DNA of 64,000 bases from Enterococcus innesii (GTDB taxonomy: Bacteria > Bacillota > Bacilli > Lactobacillales > Enterococcaceae): NCBI GenBank assembly GCA_018982785.1, contig JAHHEN010000007.1, positions 186,001 through 250,000 on the forward strand, in the 5' to 3' direction. Positions 42,157 to 53,334 of this stretch are shown piece by piece (positions within the stretch are counted from its first letter, which is position 1; the number at the start of each line of letters is the position of its first letter). The notes under the pieces are model-generated. The model did not search any database. It was not told where the DNA came from and worked only from the letters and a program-made list of their open reading frames with translations. The position numbers and the translations under genes are program-made.

Positions 42157-43397
42157 TATTTTTTCTTCCGAATCATGTCTCCGACTTCCACCGGTTCTTT
42201 GACCGGCATCGTCAGCAGCATCATAGGATTTGGTGCACGATCGATGGATTCACCGTCTTCATTATACATGACTTCGACGGTTTGGTGAAAGTGATGGAAT
42301 CCGGGACCGTAAAATTCGATTTCATCGCCGACGGAAAAGTGGTTCCGTTGCCGAATCGTAGCGGTTTTCGTTGCCGGATCATACGCCATGACTTCCCCAA
42401 TAAATTTGTATTGCGGAATTTTCCGACGTGGACCAAACAACTGCTCATTTTCACTTGGGGTATCGTAGTAAAAGCCTGACGCAAGCTCGCGCTGCGCAAC
42501 TTTCCACAATTCATCGATCCATTCTTGTTTGCAGACATAGTTCTCTGGATCGGCCATGTAACTGTCCACGGCTGCTTTATAAACGTTCGCCACAGTTGAA
42601 ACATAGTGGATCGATTTCATGCGGCCTTCGATTTTGAAACTATCAACGCCGTTTTCAATCAGATCAGGGATATGTTCGATCATCGACATATCCACGGCAC
42701 TCATGGAAAACTCTTCTTCCACTGTCCCGTTTTTAGTCAAACTGTTTCGTTCCGTTGCAAACGGCATGTCAAACAAATCATATTTCCAGCGGCAAGATTG
42801 CGAACAGCCGCCGCGATTGGCGTCTCGCATCGACATATGATTGGACAAAGTACAACGGCCAGAATACGAAATACACATGGCGCCATGAATAAAGGCTTCA
42901 ATCTCCACGCTAGTATTTTTGCGGATCTCAGCGACTTCCTCCATCGACACTTCTCGGGCGAGAACGACCCGTTCTAGGCCTTCTTCCCGCCAAAATTCCA
43001 ATGTTTCATAGTTCGTGGCACTGGCTTGGGTGGACAAATGGATCGGTAGACCCGGCGCTTCTGTTGCGCAGATCTGGATCAATGCGGGATCAGAAACGAT
43101 CACGGCCGAAATACCGACATCTCGCAATTCCCGAAAGAATTCCCCTGCACCTTCCTGATTGCCCTCATGGGTCACCATATTGGCTGCTACATAGACTTTT
43201 GCGTTGTGGGCTTTGGCAAAAGCCACCCCTTCCGCCATTTCTTCATAGGTAAAGTTACCCGCGCGACTCCGTAGACCATAGGCATTGCCGCCGATATAGA
43301 CAGCGTCAGCGCCATAGTGGATCGCTGTTTTTAATTTTTCTAACGTACCAGCTGGTGCTAACACTTCTGGTCGTTTCAATGCTTGTTTAACGGTCAT
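42156..43397 (-). CDS. trhP2: Peptidase U32 family tRNA 5-hydroxyuridine synthesis protein, large partner
   Basis: The start is ATG at 43397, behind AAGGAG; the product has 413 aa. It opens with RPEVLAPAGTLEKLKTAIHYGAD. The U32 signature is present as EAFIHGAMCISYSGRCTLSNHM, followed by the cysteine-bearing RDANRGGCSQSCRWKYDL that can bind an iron-sulfur centre. The B. subtilis relatives YrrO/YrrN (TrhP2/TrhP1) act in prephenate-dependent hydroxylation of U34 in tRNAs, so 'peptidase' is a historical label. The smaller partner lies 13 bases upstream in the same operon. Confidence 0.85.
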   Translation of the reverse strand: MTVKQALKRPEVLAPAGTLEKLKTAIHYGADAVYIGGNAYGLRSRAGNFTYEEMAEGVAFAKAHNAKVYVAANMVTHEGNQEGAGEFFRELRDVGISAVIVSDPALIQICATEAPGLPIHLSTQASATNYETLEFWREEGLERVVLAREVSMEEVAEIRKNTSVEIEAFIHGAMCISYSGRCTLSNHMSMRDANRGGCSQSCRWKYDLFDMPFATERNSLTKNGTVEEEFSMSAVDMSMIEHIPDLIENGVDSFKIEGRMKSIHYVSTVANVYKAAVDSYMADPENYVCKQEWIDELWKVAQRELASGFYYDTPSENEQLFGPRRKIPQYKFIGEVMAYDPATKTATIRQRNHFSVGDEIEFYGPGFHHFHQTVEVMYNEDGESIDRAPNPMMLLTMPVKEPVEVGDMIRKKK

Positions 43398-43410
43398 TTG
43401 TTCTTGCTCC

Positions 43411-44331
43411 TTACTTGATATCGTCAGGATCGATGGCATAAAATCCAGTGTCTAACCCACGTTCTGCCGGATGAAGTTGGGCAACTTGTTCACTGAGCAC
43501 AGCTGCTTGCTCTGCTTGCCACTTCCCACTTTCCACAAGGCTCTTGGCTTGGGCAAACAGTTTAGCAATTGCCACAAAGGCAGCCCCTCGTGTATAGATT
43601 CCGTCCAGCTTCCAGGTTTGAAAGCCTGTTGCGGCTAATTCCGCCAGCTGCAGCATCAAATTAATGTCGTTATTGGCAAAAATGTGCGTGCCGTGGCTAT
43701 CTTCATAAATGGAATAGTGGGTTTCTTCTTTTTTCGGTTCGGATAAAAACAACCCACGGTCGTGGTTCTTTTCTTCCGATTGTTGGGTATAGTTATAATA
43801 ATTTTGTAAAAGCGGACGCTTCGATTGGTGAATGCAGGTCGCACCATAAACCAATACTTCCACAGGAATATTTAGTTGCGGGGCCATGATTTTCATTTCC
43901 TCGAAAGGAACTTCTCGCGCTAAAACGGCTGCCCTTGCCCCTTTTTGTCCCCAAAAATTGATTTGACGAGCACTCGTTACTAAGGTTTCCCCTGCATAGA
44001 TAAATGGCAAGGCACATTCTGGATTTTGCTTCATGCGGTAAATAATCCCAGGATCTCCGAGAGCGATTTGATCGGCTTGATTGGTCTTCAGAAATGCTAG
44101 GTATTCTGGAATCAGCTTCATTTTTTCTGGATGCATGATGCCATTGACCGCGATCGTCACTTTCTTTCCAGCTTCGTGGGCCATGTCGATCAGTCTGATT
44201 TGCTCTTCACGAGAAAAAGAGGTCGGTAGGCGCAGCCCGAATGTCTCTTCTCCAAAAAACAATGTATCAACATAAGGGATGAGCTGCTGTGCTTGCTCGA
44301 TCGATTCCACCGTGGCGATAATCTCAACCAT
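43411..44331 (-). CDS. trhP1: Peptidase U32 family protein, small partner
   Basis: A 306-aa protein of the U32 family. It has an N-terminal TIM-barrel-like part (ATVESIEQAQQLIPYVDTLF, then GKKVTIAVNGIMHPEKM) and the family segment LVYGATCIHQSKRPLLQNYY (residues ~165-185). Here the usual cysteine cluster is reduced to a single cysteine. It matches YrrN/TrhP1, which works beside YrrO/TrhP2 in tRNA uridine hydroxylation. The two genes are 13 bases apart and certainly co-transcribed. Confidence 0.82.
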   Translation of the reverse strand: MVEIIATVESIEQAQQLIPYVDTLFFGEETFGLRLPTSFSREEQIRLIDMAHEAGKKVTIAVNGIMHPEKMKLIPEYLAFLKTNQADQIALGDPGIIYRMKQNPECALPFIYAGETLVTSARQINFWGQKGARAAVLAREVPFEEMKIMAPQLNIPVEVLVYGATCIHQSKRPLLQNYYNYTQQSEEKNHDRGLFLSEPKKEETHYSIYEDSHGTHIFANNDINLMLQLAELAATGFQTWKLDGIYTRGAAFVAIAKLFAQAKSLVESGKWQAEQAAVLSEQVAQLHPAERGLDTGFYAIDPDDIK

Positions 44332-44532
44332 AATACTCCTCCTTTTTTCAACTCATTCATAGTATCACACAGCAGGATTCTTTCCAAGAGGTCTCGTTAC
44401 TCTTTTTTTCACGAATAGCACTTGTCTCATTAATCAACCGTTGTCATAAAGCTGTTTATAAATATATTTTTTTGTGAATCACCAATCATAATCAATGGAG
44501 ACTTCTTGATCACTACTAGACATAGCAAGACA

Positions 44533-44583
44533 AAAAAGCGACGTTCCTATGGATGCCGATTGCTCGACCATAGAAACGCCGCT
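44533..44583 (-). terminator. ctsR-clpC terminator
   Basis: AGCGaCGTTcCTATGG (44537-44552) pairs with CCATAGaAACGcCGCT (44568-44583), with an A run (44532-44537) that gives the minus-strand T tract. Confidence 0.8.
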
Positions 44584-44600
44584 GCCGTTATTGGCTCGAC

Positions 44601-47088
44601 TTAAACTTGTTGCAAGACCCGTGCTTGTCCCTCTTTGACATTGAGGGTGATCGATCCTTTGGAAGCACCGATCGTCACTTTGTCACCTAAATGAATTTGT
44701 CCTGATAGGAGTGCTTCACTTAAACGGTCTTCGACTTCTTTTTGCAAGGCCCGACGAATCGGCCGTGCCCCATATTCTGGATCAAAACCAGCTTTACCGA
44801 TCACATCGATGGCAGATGGCGTGATCTTCAATTGGATGTCTTGGTTGCTTAACCGTTTGATGATCGCTTTGCTCATGATCTTCACGATCTCGTGGATCTC
44901 CCCTTCACCTAAGGATTGGAAGACCACTGTTTCATCCACACGGTTCAAGAACTCTGGACGGAAGGCTTTTTTCAGCTCTTCTAAAATCCGTTTTTGCATC
45001 GCTTGGTGATCTTTCGTTAAATCAGTGACATTGAATCCAACGCTTTTTTCTTCGCGGATTTGTTGGGCACCGATATTAGAGGTCATGATCAAAATCGTGT
45101 TGCGGAAATCGACCTTTCGACCTTTGGCATCCGTCAAATGTCCATCATCTAGCACTTGCAAGAGGATATTGAAGACATCGGGATGGGCTTTTTCCACCTC
45201 GTCCAATAAGATGACGGAGTAAGGTTTTGAACGGATTTTTTCCGTCAATTGCCCACCTTCATCGTAGCCGACATAGCCTGGCGGTGAACCGATCAAACGG
45301 CTCGTGCTGTATTTTTCCATAAATTCGGACATATCGACACGAACCAAGGCATCTTCACTGCCAAACATCGCTTCCGCTAAGGCTTTAGCAAGCTCGGTTT
45401 TCCCGACACCGGTCGGCCCTAAGAACATGAAGGAACCGATTGGGCGGTTGGGGTCTTTCAATCCACTGCGGGCGCGGCGGATCGAACGAGCGACTGCTTT
45501 GACCGCTTCTTCTTGGCCAACTACCCGTTGATGCAAGATCTTTTCAAGATCCAACAAGCGTTCGCTTTCTTTTTCTCCATCTGTTGCAAAGGTACACCAG
45601 TCCATTGGGAAACGACCGTGGCAACATCTTCTGCAGTAACACTATCGGCATAGCCTGACGCTTCTTTGACTTCCATAAACGCCACTTCCGTCAGTTGTTG
45701 GGTCAATTTCTTTTCCTTGATTCGCAGACGAGCTGCTGCTTCAAAATCTTGCTGGCGAATGGCTGCTTCTTTTTCTTCGATCAAGTTAGCGATCTCGTTT
45801 TGTAGTTCTGCCAATTCCGAACTTTCATCGGTTTTGTCTAGACGCACCTTGGCTGCTGATTCATCCATCAAATCGATGGCTTTATCTGGTAATTGGCGCG
45901 AATTGATGTAACGTACGGACAATTGCACAGCGGCGTGTAACGCATCATCAGAAATTTCCACCCCATGATGTTCTTCATAACGAGGACGCAAGCCCCGCAA
46001 AATTTCTTCCGCTTCTTCTGGTGTTGGTTCGTCGACTTGCACTCGGGCAAAACGGCGTTCTAACGCAGAATCTTTTTCAATGTATTTTTGGTACTCATCT
46101 AGCGTTGTGGCACCGATGGTTTGCAATTCTCCACGGGCTAAGGCTGGTTTCAGAATATTCGAGGCATCAATCGCCCCTTCGGCTCCGCCGGCCCCAATCA
46201 GTGTATGCAATTCATCAATGAATAAGATGATTTGACCATCTTGATAGATCTCATCGATGATTTTTTCATTCGGTCCTCAAATTCCCCACGGTATTTCGTT
46301 CCGGCAACTAAAGCCCCCATGTCCAGCATCATCAAGCGTTTGTTTTGCATGTCTTCTGGGACTTCCCCATTGATGATTTTTTGGGCTAAGCCTTCGGCGA
46401 TCGCGGTTTTCCCAACACCAGGTTCCCCCACGAGAACAGGGTTGTTTTTGGTCCGACGGCTAAGGATCTGGATCAACCGCTTGACTTCTTTGGCACGCCC
46501 GACAACAGGATCTAGGCGTTTTTCACGGGCTAATTTGGTCAAATCACGGGCTAAGGAATCCAAGGTCGGTGTTCCTTGCTGCGCTTTGGCTTGGGCTGGA
46601 CGACGACGACCAGCACTTCCGTTGGTTTTGCTTTCATTGAAGCCCATTTTTTTCTTCAAAAGCTGACGCATTTTCGCGAGACTCAAGCCGAGATTCAGCA
46701 TGATTCGTGAAGCCAATATGTCTTCGTCTCTTAATAAGCCCAATAATAGATGTTCGGTACCGATTTGTGGTGCCCCTAAACGCTTGGCTTCATCCCCTGC
46801 ATAAGCAAATGTATGTTTTGCTCGTGGTGAATATGCGAGATAGGCATTTTCTGGATATTGACGAACGGTGCCGTACCCTGTTAAATGTTCGATTTCTTCA
46901 CGAATATCATTTTCTGTGATATTCATTTCCCGCAAGGTTTTGCCGGCAATCCCGTTTTGTTCAATGACCAATGCCAATAGAATGTGTTCAGAACCTACTG
47001 CTTGGTGCTTAAAGTATTTTGCTTCTTCTTGGGCGATAGCCAAAACGGCTTTCGCGCGTTGGGTGAATAATTCATCCATCTCTTTCAC
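44601..47088 (-). CDS. clpC: ClpC ATPase, Clp protease unfoldase (two frameshifts)
   Basis: With one base restored in each of the T runs 46261-46266 and 45570-45574, the gene encodes 829 aa. It has a double Clp_N domain (1-150), AAA module 1 with GEPGVGKTA, a UVR-type coiled middle domain ([20 protein letters not shown], ~425-445), and AAA module 2 with [39 protein letters not shown] and [15 protein letters not shown]. Both joints reproduce conserved text ([38 protein letters not shown]). ClpC unfolds substrates for ClpP and controls stress proteins. Its start codon overlaps the ctsR end (ATGA). No mcsA/mcsB lies between, unlike in Bacillus. Confidence 0.95.
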
Positions 47089-47552
47089 TTCCTGTCTTCG
47101 TAACTTAATCGTTCTAGAATTGCATGGAGCAAATCAGCTCGTGTTCTATTTTCATAAGGAGAACGTCCTAGAACTGCTTTCGCGATGACGGTCAATAATA
47201 AGTTGCCTTCTCGCTTGGACAGGATTCCTTCCTCATAAAGTTTCTGGATTATTGCATATGCATCTTTTTCCGAGATGGTTTCATCGAATAATTGATTCAT
47301 TTCTTTTAAGTAGTGGTGGCTGTCCGTGATTTTGACTTTTTCGATCCGAATATAGCCGCCCCCGCCGCGTTTGCTTTCAACCGCATAGCCTCTTTGAACG
47401 GTAAAGCGGGTATTGATCACATAGTTTATTTGTGAGGGCACGCAGTTGAACAAATTTGCCATTTCTGCGCGACGAATCTCAATGGTTTCACTGTCTTCAA
47501 GAATTTTCTTCAAATATGCTTCAATCAAATCGGAAGTATTGTGATGACTCAA
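47085..47552 (-). CDS. ctsR: CtsR class III heat-shock repressor
   Basis: A 155-aa protein. The N-terminal winged helix ([20 protein letters not shown], then [20 protein letters not shown]) precedes the glycine-rich wing [18 protein letters not shown], whose arginine contacts DNA. A C-terminal dimerisation domain follows. CtsR represses clp genes and its own operon and is inactivated by heat. The upstream promoter carries a CtsR-type heptad site, supporting autoregulation of ctsR-clpC. Confidence 0.96.
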   Translation of the reverse strand: MSHHNTSDLIEAYLKKILEDSETIEIRRAEMANLFNCVPSQINYVINTRFTVQRGYAVESKRGGGGYIRIEKVKITDSHHYLKEMNQLFDETISEKDAYAIIQKLYEEGILSKREGNLLLTVIAKAVLGRSPYENRTRADLLHAILERLSYEDRK

Positions 47553-47564
47553 TTCATTCCCTCC

Positions 47565-47590
47565 CTTGACTAATTCTGACCTTCATTATA
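47565..47590 (-). promoter_or_regulatory. ctsR promoter with CtsR operator
   Basis: On the minus strand TATAAT (47585-47590) is followed at once by GGTCAGAATTAGTCAAG (47565-47581), an imperfect tandem of the CtsR heptad GGTCAAA separated by three bases. It covers the transcription start. Confidence 0.75.
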
Positions 47591-47692
47591 CCCAATTTTT
47601 GATTCCTTGGAAAGATGTACGCTTGCACAAAGGGCCGGACTAAAGGAAATTTTAAAGACACTTATCCCTCGCTTCAGCTTTTTTAGCTACAA

Positions 47693-47753
47693 AAAGAAAC
47701 AAGCAGCTAGTCGAGGAACAAAAAGAAAATTCTTTGGTCCCCGTAGGCTGCTT
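47693..47753 (-). terminator. Probable ireK terminator
   Basis: AAGCAGC (47701-47707) pairs with GCTGCTT (47747-47753) with further pairing (GAGGA, CAAA) in the interior. The minus-strand continuation GTTTCTTTTT is T-rich. It is long and imperfect. Confidence 0.5.
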
Positions 47754-47781
47754 GGTTAAAGTATTTGGTTTTAGCTAGTTT

Positions 47782-49787
47782 CTAATCACTTTCTGAGCTA
47801 CTTTCACTCGTAGCGCTTGAATCAGAGGAATCATCTGAACTACTGCTTGGCGTCGATGAGGACGAATCATCTGGTTCAGGTCCTCTAGAGATCGTGACCG
47901 TTACAGTAGAGCCAACTTCGACGGAGGTTCCAGCACCTGGAGAGACACGGACAACATGCCCAGCTGGTACCGAGTCATTATAGCCGTCCTCTTCCTCAAA
48001 AGTTGAGTCCAATCCCGCTTCATTCAAGTCTGCTTCTGCATCGGCTTGGCTTTTCCCAACAATTCTTGGTACATTGACCATTTCCTGCCCACTGCTGACC
48101 GTCAAAGTAATGGTCGTTTGGGAAGTCACCACCGTTTCACCTGTTGCGGGTGCTTGGGCGATGATCGTGCCTGATGGTTGACTGCTAGATTGATAGTTCA
48201 CTTCGATCTGTGATCGGTCGACACCGCGAGAAGTCAATGCTGCTCGTGCATCTGCCTCTGTCATGCCATAATAGTTGTCCATTGCGAAGCTATCTGGTCC
48301 GGAGCTGACCTTAAAGGTGATTTCGTCTTCTGCTGGGGAAACTTCCCGCCCTGCTGCTGGTGATTGACTGATAATATCCCCTTCATCGACATCATCTGAC
48401 GACTCTAGCTCTTCTTTGATTCTGTCTTCATCAAAGCCCAAATCGATCAACTCTTTTTTGACATCATCAAAGGAACGGCCTTCATAGTCATCAAGGGTGA
48501 TTTTCTTCGTTCCGCTACTGATGTAGAGGGTCACGACGGAATTCTTTTTGACTTCATTGCCTTCTGGGGGATCGGTTTTGACGACACATTGCCTTCTTCG
48601 ACTTCATCATCTTCGATTTCTTCCACCTCGTCTGCCACTTTCAAACCGGCGGCTTCCAGTTCGGCCCGAGCGGCGGCTTCTGTCTGACCACTGACTTCAG
48701 GAATTGCCACATCTCCCCGACCACCGCCGAATAGGAAGTAACTGCCTATCCCTAGCAGTGCGATCACCATAATGATTGGCAGCAGTAGCCAGCGCTTGCG
48801 TTTTTTCTTTTTCGGCTGCGCCGCTTCTTCAGCTTGATCCGCAGCCGTTTCTGCCACGGGTTCTTCCACTGGCGGCGTTTCGACTTGGGCTGCTTCCACA
48901 GGGGTCAGCACTCTCGTTTCATCCATCAGGGCATGAGGTTCCCATCTCGGTTCATTGAGCCGTTCAGGAGACAACACGGTATCGAGATCCGCCCGCATTT
49001 CATCGGCGGTCTTGTAACGATCCGCCGGTTCTTTGGCGGTCGCCTTCAACACAACGTTTTCCAGCGATTGTGGAACATTTTTGTCATAGATCCGAATCGA
49101 AGGGATCTCATCTTGGAAGTGTTTCAAGGCGATCGTTACGGCTGATTCGCCATCAAAGGGTACTTTGCCGGTTAAAATTTCATAGAGGATAATCCCGATC
49201 GCATAAATATCTGATTGATTGGTGGCCATACTGCCTCGTGCTTGTTCTGGTGAAAGATAATGCACCGAGCCTAGCATCGAGTTGGTTTGGGTGATCGATG
49301 TTTCTGATAGGGCGATCGCGATCCCAAAATCGGTGATTTTCACCACGCCGTCTTCATTGATCAGCACATTCTGGGGCTTTAGGTCCCGGTGAATGATGCG
49401 GTGCTGATGGGCCAATGCCACCGCTGATAAGATTTGTTGGATGATATCAACGATCTGCAAATAAGGTACGGGATAGTGCGTTTGGATATAGCGCTTGAGA
49501 TCCATCCCTTTGACATATTCCATCACCAAAAACTGCATGCCGTCTTCTTCGCCGACATCATAAACGGTTACGATGTTGGGATGAACCAGCTCAGTCGCCG
49601 CCAAGGCTTCTCGTTGAAAGCGCCGAATCGCACTTTGGTCGTTTTGGAAGTCAAAACGAAGCACTTTGATTGCCACTTCACGGTCTAAGATCAAGTCATG
49701 CGCCAAAAACACATTTGCCATTCCGCCGCTGCCGATATTGCCGATGATTTTGTATCGGCCGTTTATCTTCTTCCCAATTTCGATCAT
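47782..49787 (-). CDS. ireK: PASTA-domain Ser/Thr protein kinase (one frameshift)
   Basis: The restored length is 668 aa. An N-terminal Hanks-type kinase (1-275) has the loop [12 protein letters not shown], the ATP lysine in VAIKVLRF, catalytic [11 protein letters not shown] and DFGIA. A juxtamembrane stretch with KKKKRKRW precedes one transmembrane segment (~338-357). Extracellular PASTA repeats follow (at least four, each ending in VSSG- or ISRG-like motifs), then a Ser/Asp-rich tail. The break near 48584-48589 falls in the first PASTA repeat. One base restores [20 protein letters not shown]. In E. faecalis IreK senses cell-wall stress and controls cephalosporin resistance. The start codon overlaps the phosphatase gene. 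Confidence 0.94.
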
Positions 49788-50524
49788 GGGCGCTCTCCTC
49801 CAACTTTAATCAATAATACCGTGATATTGTCGACACCGCCGCGTTCGTTGGCTTGATCGATCAATGATTGCACTGCTTCTTCCAGCTCAGGGGTTTCTTG
49901 GATCGTTGCTGTGATCTCTTCATCTGAGACCATGTTGGTCAATCCATCTGAACACAGCAGCAAATAATCCCCGTCTGCAATAAAGTGGATCGCCACATCG
50001 ACTTCGACTTCGCTTGGCATACCGATCGAGCGGGTCAAAACGTTTTTGCGAGGATGATTCAAGGCCATTTCTGCTGTGATTTGTCCTGACTTCACCAATT
50101 CATTGACCAGTGAATGGTCCTCTGTGATTTGGGTCAGCACTTGATTGCGTAAAAGATAGGCACGGCTGTCCCCGACATTGGCGATCGTAAACTGGTCGCC
50201 TAATAAGGCCACAGCAATGATCGTGGTGCCCATGCCGCTAAGTTCTTCTTGTTCTTGTCCTTTTTGGAAAATCACTTGGCTTTCCGCTTGGATTTTTTGG
50301 ATCAGCCATTGGGCAGTTTTTTCACTATCTGTCAGTTCTGTCTGTTCCCAAGCGGTGCCGATCTCACTGACTGCTTGACGGCTAGCGACATCTCCGGCCC
50401 GGTGGCCCCCCATGCCATCGGCAAGCAAGGCCAATGTCACATTGGCTTTATTTACATAGGTTGCTGCAAAATCTTGGTTTGTGTTGCGACGTTTGCCGAC
50501 ATCTGTTTGAAAACGAATCTCCAA
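49784..50524 (-). CDS. ireP: PP2C-type protein phosphatase partner of the PASTA kinase
   Basis: A 246-aa PPM phosphatase with all metal-binding motifs: RRNTNQDF near the start, [16 protein letters not shown] (~33-48), [30 protein letters not shown] (~190) and [11 protein letters not shown] at the end. It dephosphorylates IreK and its substrates. Its 3' end overlaps the kinase start by 4 bases, a translationally coupled kinase-phosphatase pair. It lies 14 bases downstream of rsmB. Confidence 0.95.
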   Translation of the reverse strand: MEIRFQTDVGKRRNTNQDFAATYVNKANVTLALLADGMGGHRAGDVASRQAVSEIGTAWEQTELTDSEKTAQWLIQKIQAESQVIFQKGQEQEELSGMGTTIIAVALLGDQFTIANVGDSRAYLLRNQVLTQITEDHSLVNELVKSGQITAEMALNHPRKNVLTRSIGMPSEVEVDVAIHFIADGDYLLLCSDGLTNMVSDEEITATIQETPELEEAVQSLIDQANERGGVDNITVLLIKVGGERP

Positions 50525-50538
50525 TTTCTTTCACCTCG

Positions 50539-51897
50539 TTACTTTTTGCGTAGACAACTGATAAAAAAGCCATCTGTCATAAAATCTTGCGGATAGATCG
50601 TCAACATATCCTCTTGAACAGCTTCAGCTGCCAGCGGTCCTACCGCAAGAGGCATTTGCTCAAATTCAGGATGGTCAGCGAGAAACGCTGCCACGACTTG
50701 TTGATTTTCTTCCGCTAGAATCGTACATGTGCTGTAGACCATTATACCCGATTTTTTCAAGGTTGGGGCGGCACTTTCCAAAATCTCTCGCTGAATCTGC
50801 GGCAAGCGTTGGAAATCGGCTTCCGTCTTGCTGTATTTGATGTCCGGCTTACGGCGCATCAATCCTAATCCAGAACAAGGGGCATCCACTAAGATGCGAT
50901 CAAATTGTTCAGGGGCAAAGGTTTGAGCCGTCTCCCGCGCATCCATCACGCGGGTTTCCACAACTGCTTCTACGCCTAAACGTTGGGCATTTTGCTGAAT
51001 CAACTTAACCTTATGGGCATGGATATCCAGTGCTGTCACTTTGCCGCCCTCTGCGGCAGACAAGAAGGCAGCGATATGGGTCGTTTTGCCTCCTGGTGCG
51101 GCGCAGGCATCCAGTACTTGATGGTCTCGGGCTACTTGTAAAACGGGGGCAACCAGCATCGAACTTTCATCTTGGATCGTCAGTAAGCCTTCTTTGTAGA
51201 GGGACGAGCCCGCCATAAAGCCTTTGTCAGCCACAACCCCATAGGGGGAAAGCTCACTTGGCCGTGCGTCGATGCCTTCTTCTTGCAGCCGCTCGATCGC
51301 TGCTGCTTGCGAGATGCGCTGCAGATCGATACGACCACTGGCATGATTGGGTTCAAATAGGGCATAGCCCAGCTCACTGGTTTCTTCGATCCCAATTTGT
51401 TTGACTAGTTTCTTCGTTAGCCACAGGGGCAAACTGATTTCCGTTGCTAGACGTTCCATTGGGTCTTTGATCAATGCCAAGTCTGGCACTCCTTGTCGTT
51501 GGATCGTGCGCAGCACCCCATTGACGAATTTACCGGTTCCCGGATTGCCTTTGGCTTTCGCGATATCCACGGCTTCATGAATGATGGCATGGGCGGGTAC
51601 TTTATCGAGATACAGCATCTGATACAAGGAAAGCCGCAGCAGCGTTTTGACCCACGGATCGACTTTGCGGGCATTTTTAATAAACCGGTCCAAATAATAA
51701 TCCAATAAAAGCTGACGACTGATGGTGCCGTACACCAATTCAGTCAATAAGCGACCGTCTTTGTCATTTAAACGCCCTTGATTCATCAATTCCCGCAGCA
51801 GTAGATTGGAATAAGCGCCGCCTTTTTCGATTCGTAACAACGCTTCTAGGGCCACAAAGCGCACTGTATATTGTATGTCTCCAAGATTACGCTTCAT
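50539..51897 (-). CDS. rsmB: 16S rRNA (cytosine-967-C5)-methyltransferase
   Basis: A 452-aa protein. A NusB-like helical RNA-binding domain occupies residues 1-140. The Rossmann methyltransferase domain follows with SAM motif LDACAAPGGKTTHIA (~243-257), motif IV VDAPCSGLGLMRRKPDIKY and motif VI VYSTCTI, the two catalytic cysteines of m5C enzymes. Its start overlaps the end of fmt by 11 bases. Confidence 0.95.
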   Translation of the reverse strand: MKRNLGDIQYTVRFVALEALLRIEKGGAYSNLLLRELMNQGRLNDKDGRLLTELVYGTISRQLLLDYYLDRFIKNARKVDPWVKTLLRLSLYQMLYLDKVPAHAIIHEAVDIAKAKGNPGTGKFVNGVLRTIQRQGVPDLALIKDPMERLATEISLPLWLTKKLVKQIGIEETSELGYALFEPNHASGRIDLQRISQAAAIERLQEEGIDARPSELSPYGVVADKGFMAGSSLYKEGLLTIQDESSMLVAPVLQVARDHQVLDACAAPGGKTTHIAAFLSAAEGGKVTALDIHAHKVKLIQQNAQRLGVEAVVETRVMDARETAQTFAPEQFDRILVDAPCSGLGLMRRKPDIKYSKTEADFQRLPQIQREILESAAPTLKKSGIMVYSTCTILAEENQQVVAAFLADHPEFEQMPLAVGPLAAEAVQEDMLTIYPQDFMTDGFFISCLRKK

Positions 51898-52840
51898 AGG
51901 TACCTACCTGATCTCCTTTTTGAATCTGTTGTCCACTGCCGTTTAAGAATGCGGCAATGTCTTGTCGGCCTTTTCCAGCTGGCTGCAATTCATCGATAGC
52001 CAATACCGTGCCTTCACCACAAGCGATCAGCAACGTTTTTTTCGTCCGTTCAATGATCGTTCCTGGCTGGGCTGTCGTCGTTTGCTCCAGCGGTGTTACT
52101 TGCCAAAGCTTCCAGCGGTTGCCGTTTTGTGTCGTAAAAGCGATTGGCCATGGCCGCATGCCTCGGACTTGGGCGTCGATTTGCACCGCCGTTTTCTGCC
52201 AGTCGATGGCTTCTTGTTCACGGCTGATATTCGGCGAGAAGGTTACTTTCGCTTCTTCTTGCGGAACTGGCTGCAGCTCTCCTGACAAGATTTTCGGCAC
52301 AGTTTCCAGCAGCAAGTCTTTGCCTAATAGGCTCAACTTATCAAACATTGTCCCCACATCATCTTGTGCCGTGATCGGCAAACGAGCTTGAGCAAAAATA
52401 CCGCCAGCATCCATTTTTTTGATCATTTCCATGATGGTTACACCCGTTTCTTGCTCCCCTTCCATGATGGCATAATGCACAGGTGCCCCGCCCCGGTATT
52501 TCGGCAGTAGGGACGCATGAACGTTGATAGCGCCATACTTCGGTACTTCTAGTAAAGCACTAGGTAAAAATTGGCCGAAAGCTGCCGTGATCAGCAGATC
52601 GGGTGCTAAAGCTTGAATCTGCTCCATTTCTGGTGACCCACTGATTTTTTCTGGTTGTAAAACCAACAAGCCATGCTTCAACGCCGCTTCTTTGACGGGT
52701 GTCGGAGTGATGGTTTTTTTGCGACCGACGGGACGATCCGGCTGGGTCACGACTGCTGCCACTTCATAGCCGGCTTCAAGCAAGCCTTCTAAAATTGGGA
52801 CGGAAAACGCCGGGGTACCCATAAAGACGATTTTAGTCAT
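51887..52840 (-). CDS. fmt: Methionyl-tRNA formyltransferase
   Basis: The preferred start is ATG at 52840 (MTKIVFMGTPAFSVPILEGL), with GGAGG nine bases upstream inside the end of def; an ATG two codons earlier is too close. The 317-aa product has the 10-formyl-THF hydrolase-like catalytic segment HASLLPKYRGGAPVHYAIM followed by ETGVTIMEM, and the C-terminal OB-like tRNA-binding domain. It formylates initiator Met-tRNA, which Def later reverses. Confidence 0.95.
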   Translation of the reverse strand: MTKIVFMGTPAFSVPILEGLLEAGYEVAAVVTQPDRPVGRKKTITPTPVKEAALKHGLLVLQPEKISGSPEMEQIQALAPDLLITAAFGQFLPSALLEVPKYGAINVHASLLPKYRGGAPVHYAIMEGEQETGVTIMEMIKKMDAGGIFAQARLPITAQDDVGTMFDKLSLLGKDLLLETVPKILSGELQPVPQEEAKVTFSPNISREQEAIDWQKTAVQIDAQVRGMRPWPIAFTTQNGNRWKLWQVTPLEQTTTAQPGTIIERTKKTLLIACGEGTVLAIDELQPAGKGRQDIAAFLNGSGQQIQKGDQVGTYEA

Positions 52841-53324
52841 TTTCATGTTCCTCCATATACTTTTCTAAGTCTTCTTCAGGAATGCGTTCGACGAGCTTGT
52901 CGACAAACAGCACGCCATTTAAATGATCGATCTCATGCTGCATCGCACGCGCCAAGTAGCCGAATGCTTCCACTTCCATTTCTTCTCCTTCTCGGTCGAA
53001 ATAGCGGACAGTGATCTCGTCTGCTCGTTTGACGGTCCCGAAGGTGTGGGGAATACTCAAGCAGCCTTCCACATCAAGGGATTCACCAGAAGAAGCGATG
53101 ATCTCAGGGTTGATCATTTCAAAGCGATCGTCTTCTTCGACTTCCACGATCGCCACTTGCAGGTTTTTGCCGACTTGCGGTGCGGCAATACCGATCCCAT
53201 CGTGGGCAACCATCGTTTCATAAAGGTCGTCTAGTAGCTGAACGAGCTCATCGGTAATTACTTTGACGGGTTTTGCTTGCCGACGAAGACGTTCATCGGG
53301 GGTAATAATAATAGGATAACGCAT
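52833..53324 (-). CDS. def: Peptide deformylase
   Basis: A 163-aa metalloenzyme with the three canonical motifs: GIGIAAPQVG (residues ~43-52), EGCLS (~88-92) and QHEIDHLNG (~131-139), providing the Cys and two His metal ligands and catalytic Glu. It removes the formyl group from nascent proteins. Its stop overlaps the fmt start, so the two are coupled. This is the shorter type I-like enzyme encoded with fmt, not the larger type II Def of Gram-positives. Confidence 0.95.
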   Translation of the reverse strand: MRYPIIITPDERLRRQAKPVKVITDELVQLLDDLYETMVAHDGIGIAAPQVGKNLQVAIVEVEEDDRFEMINPEIIASSGESLDVEGCLSIPHTFGTVKRADEITVRYFDREGEEMEVEAFGYLARAMQHEIDHLNGVLFVDKLVERIPEEDLEKYMEEHEND

Positions 53325-53334
53325 ATTTTCTCCT

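Noticed and set aside
44601-47088. clpC as a true pseudogene in three pieces
   Set aside because: Both joints regain conserved ClpC sequence with one added base in a homopolymer, and the corrected length is exact; base-calling loss is simpler.
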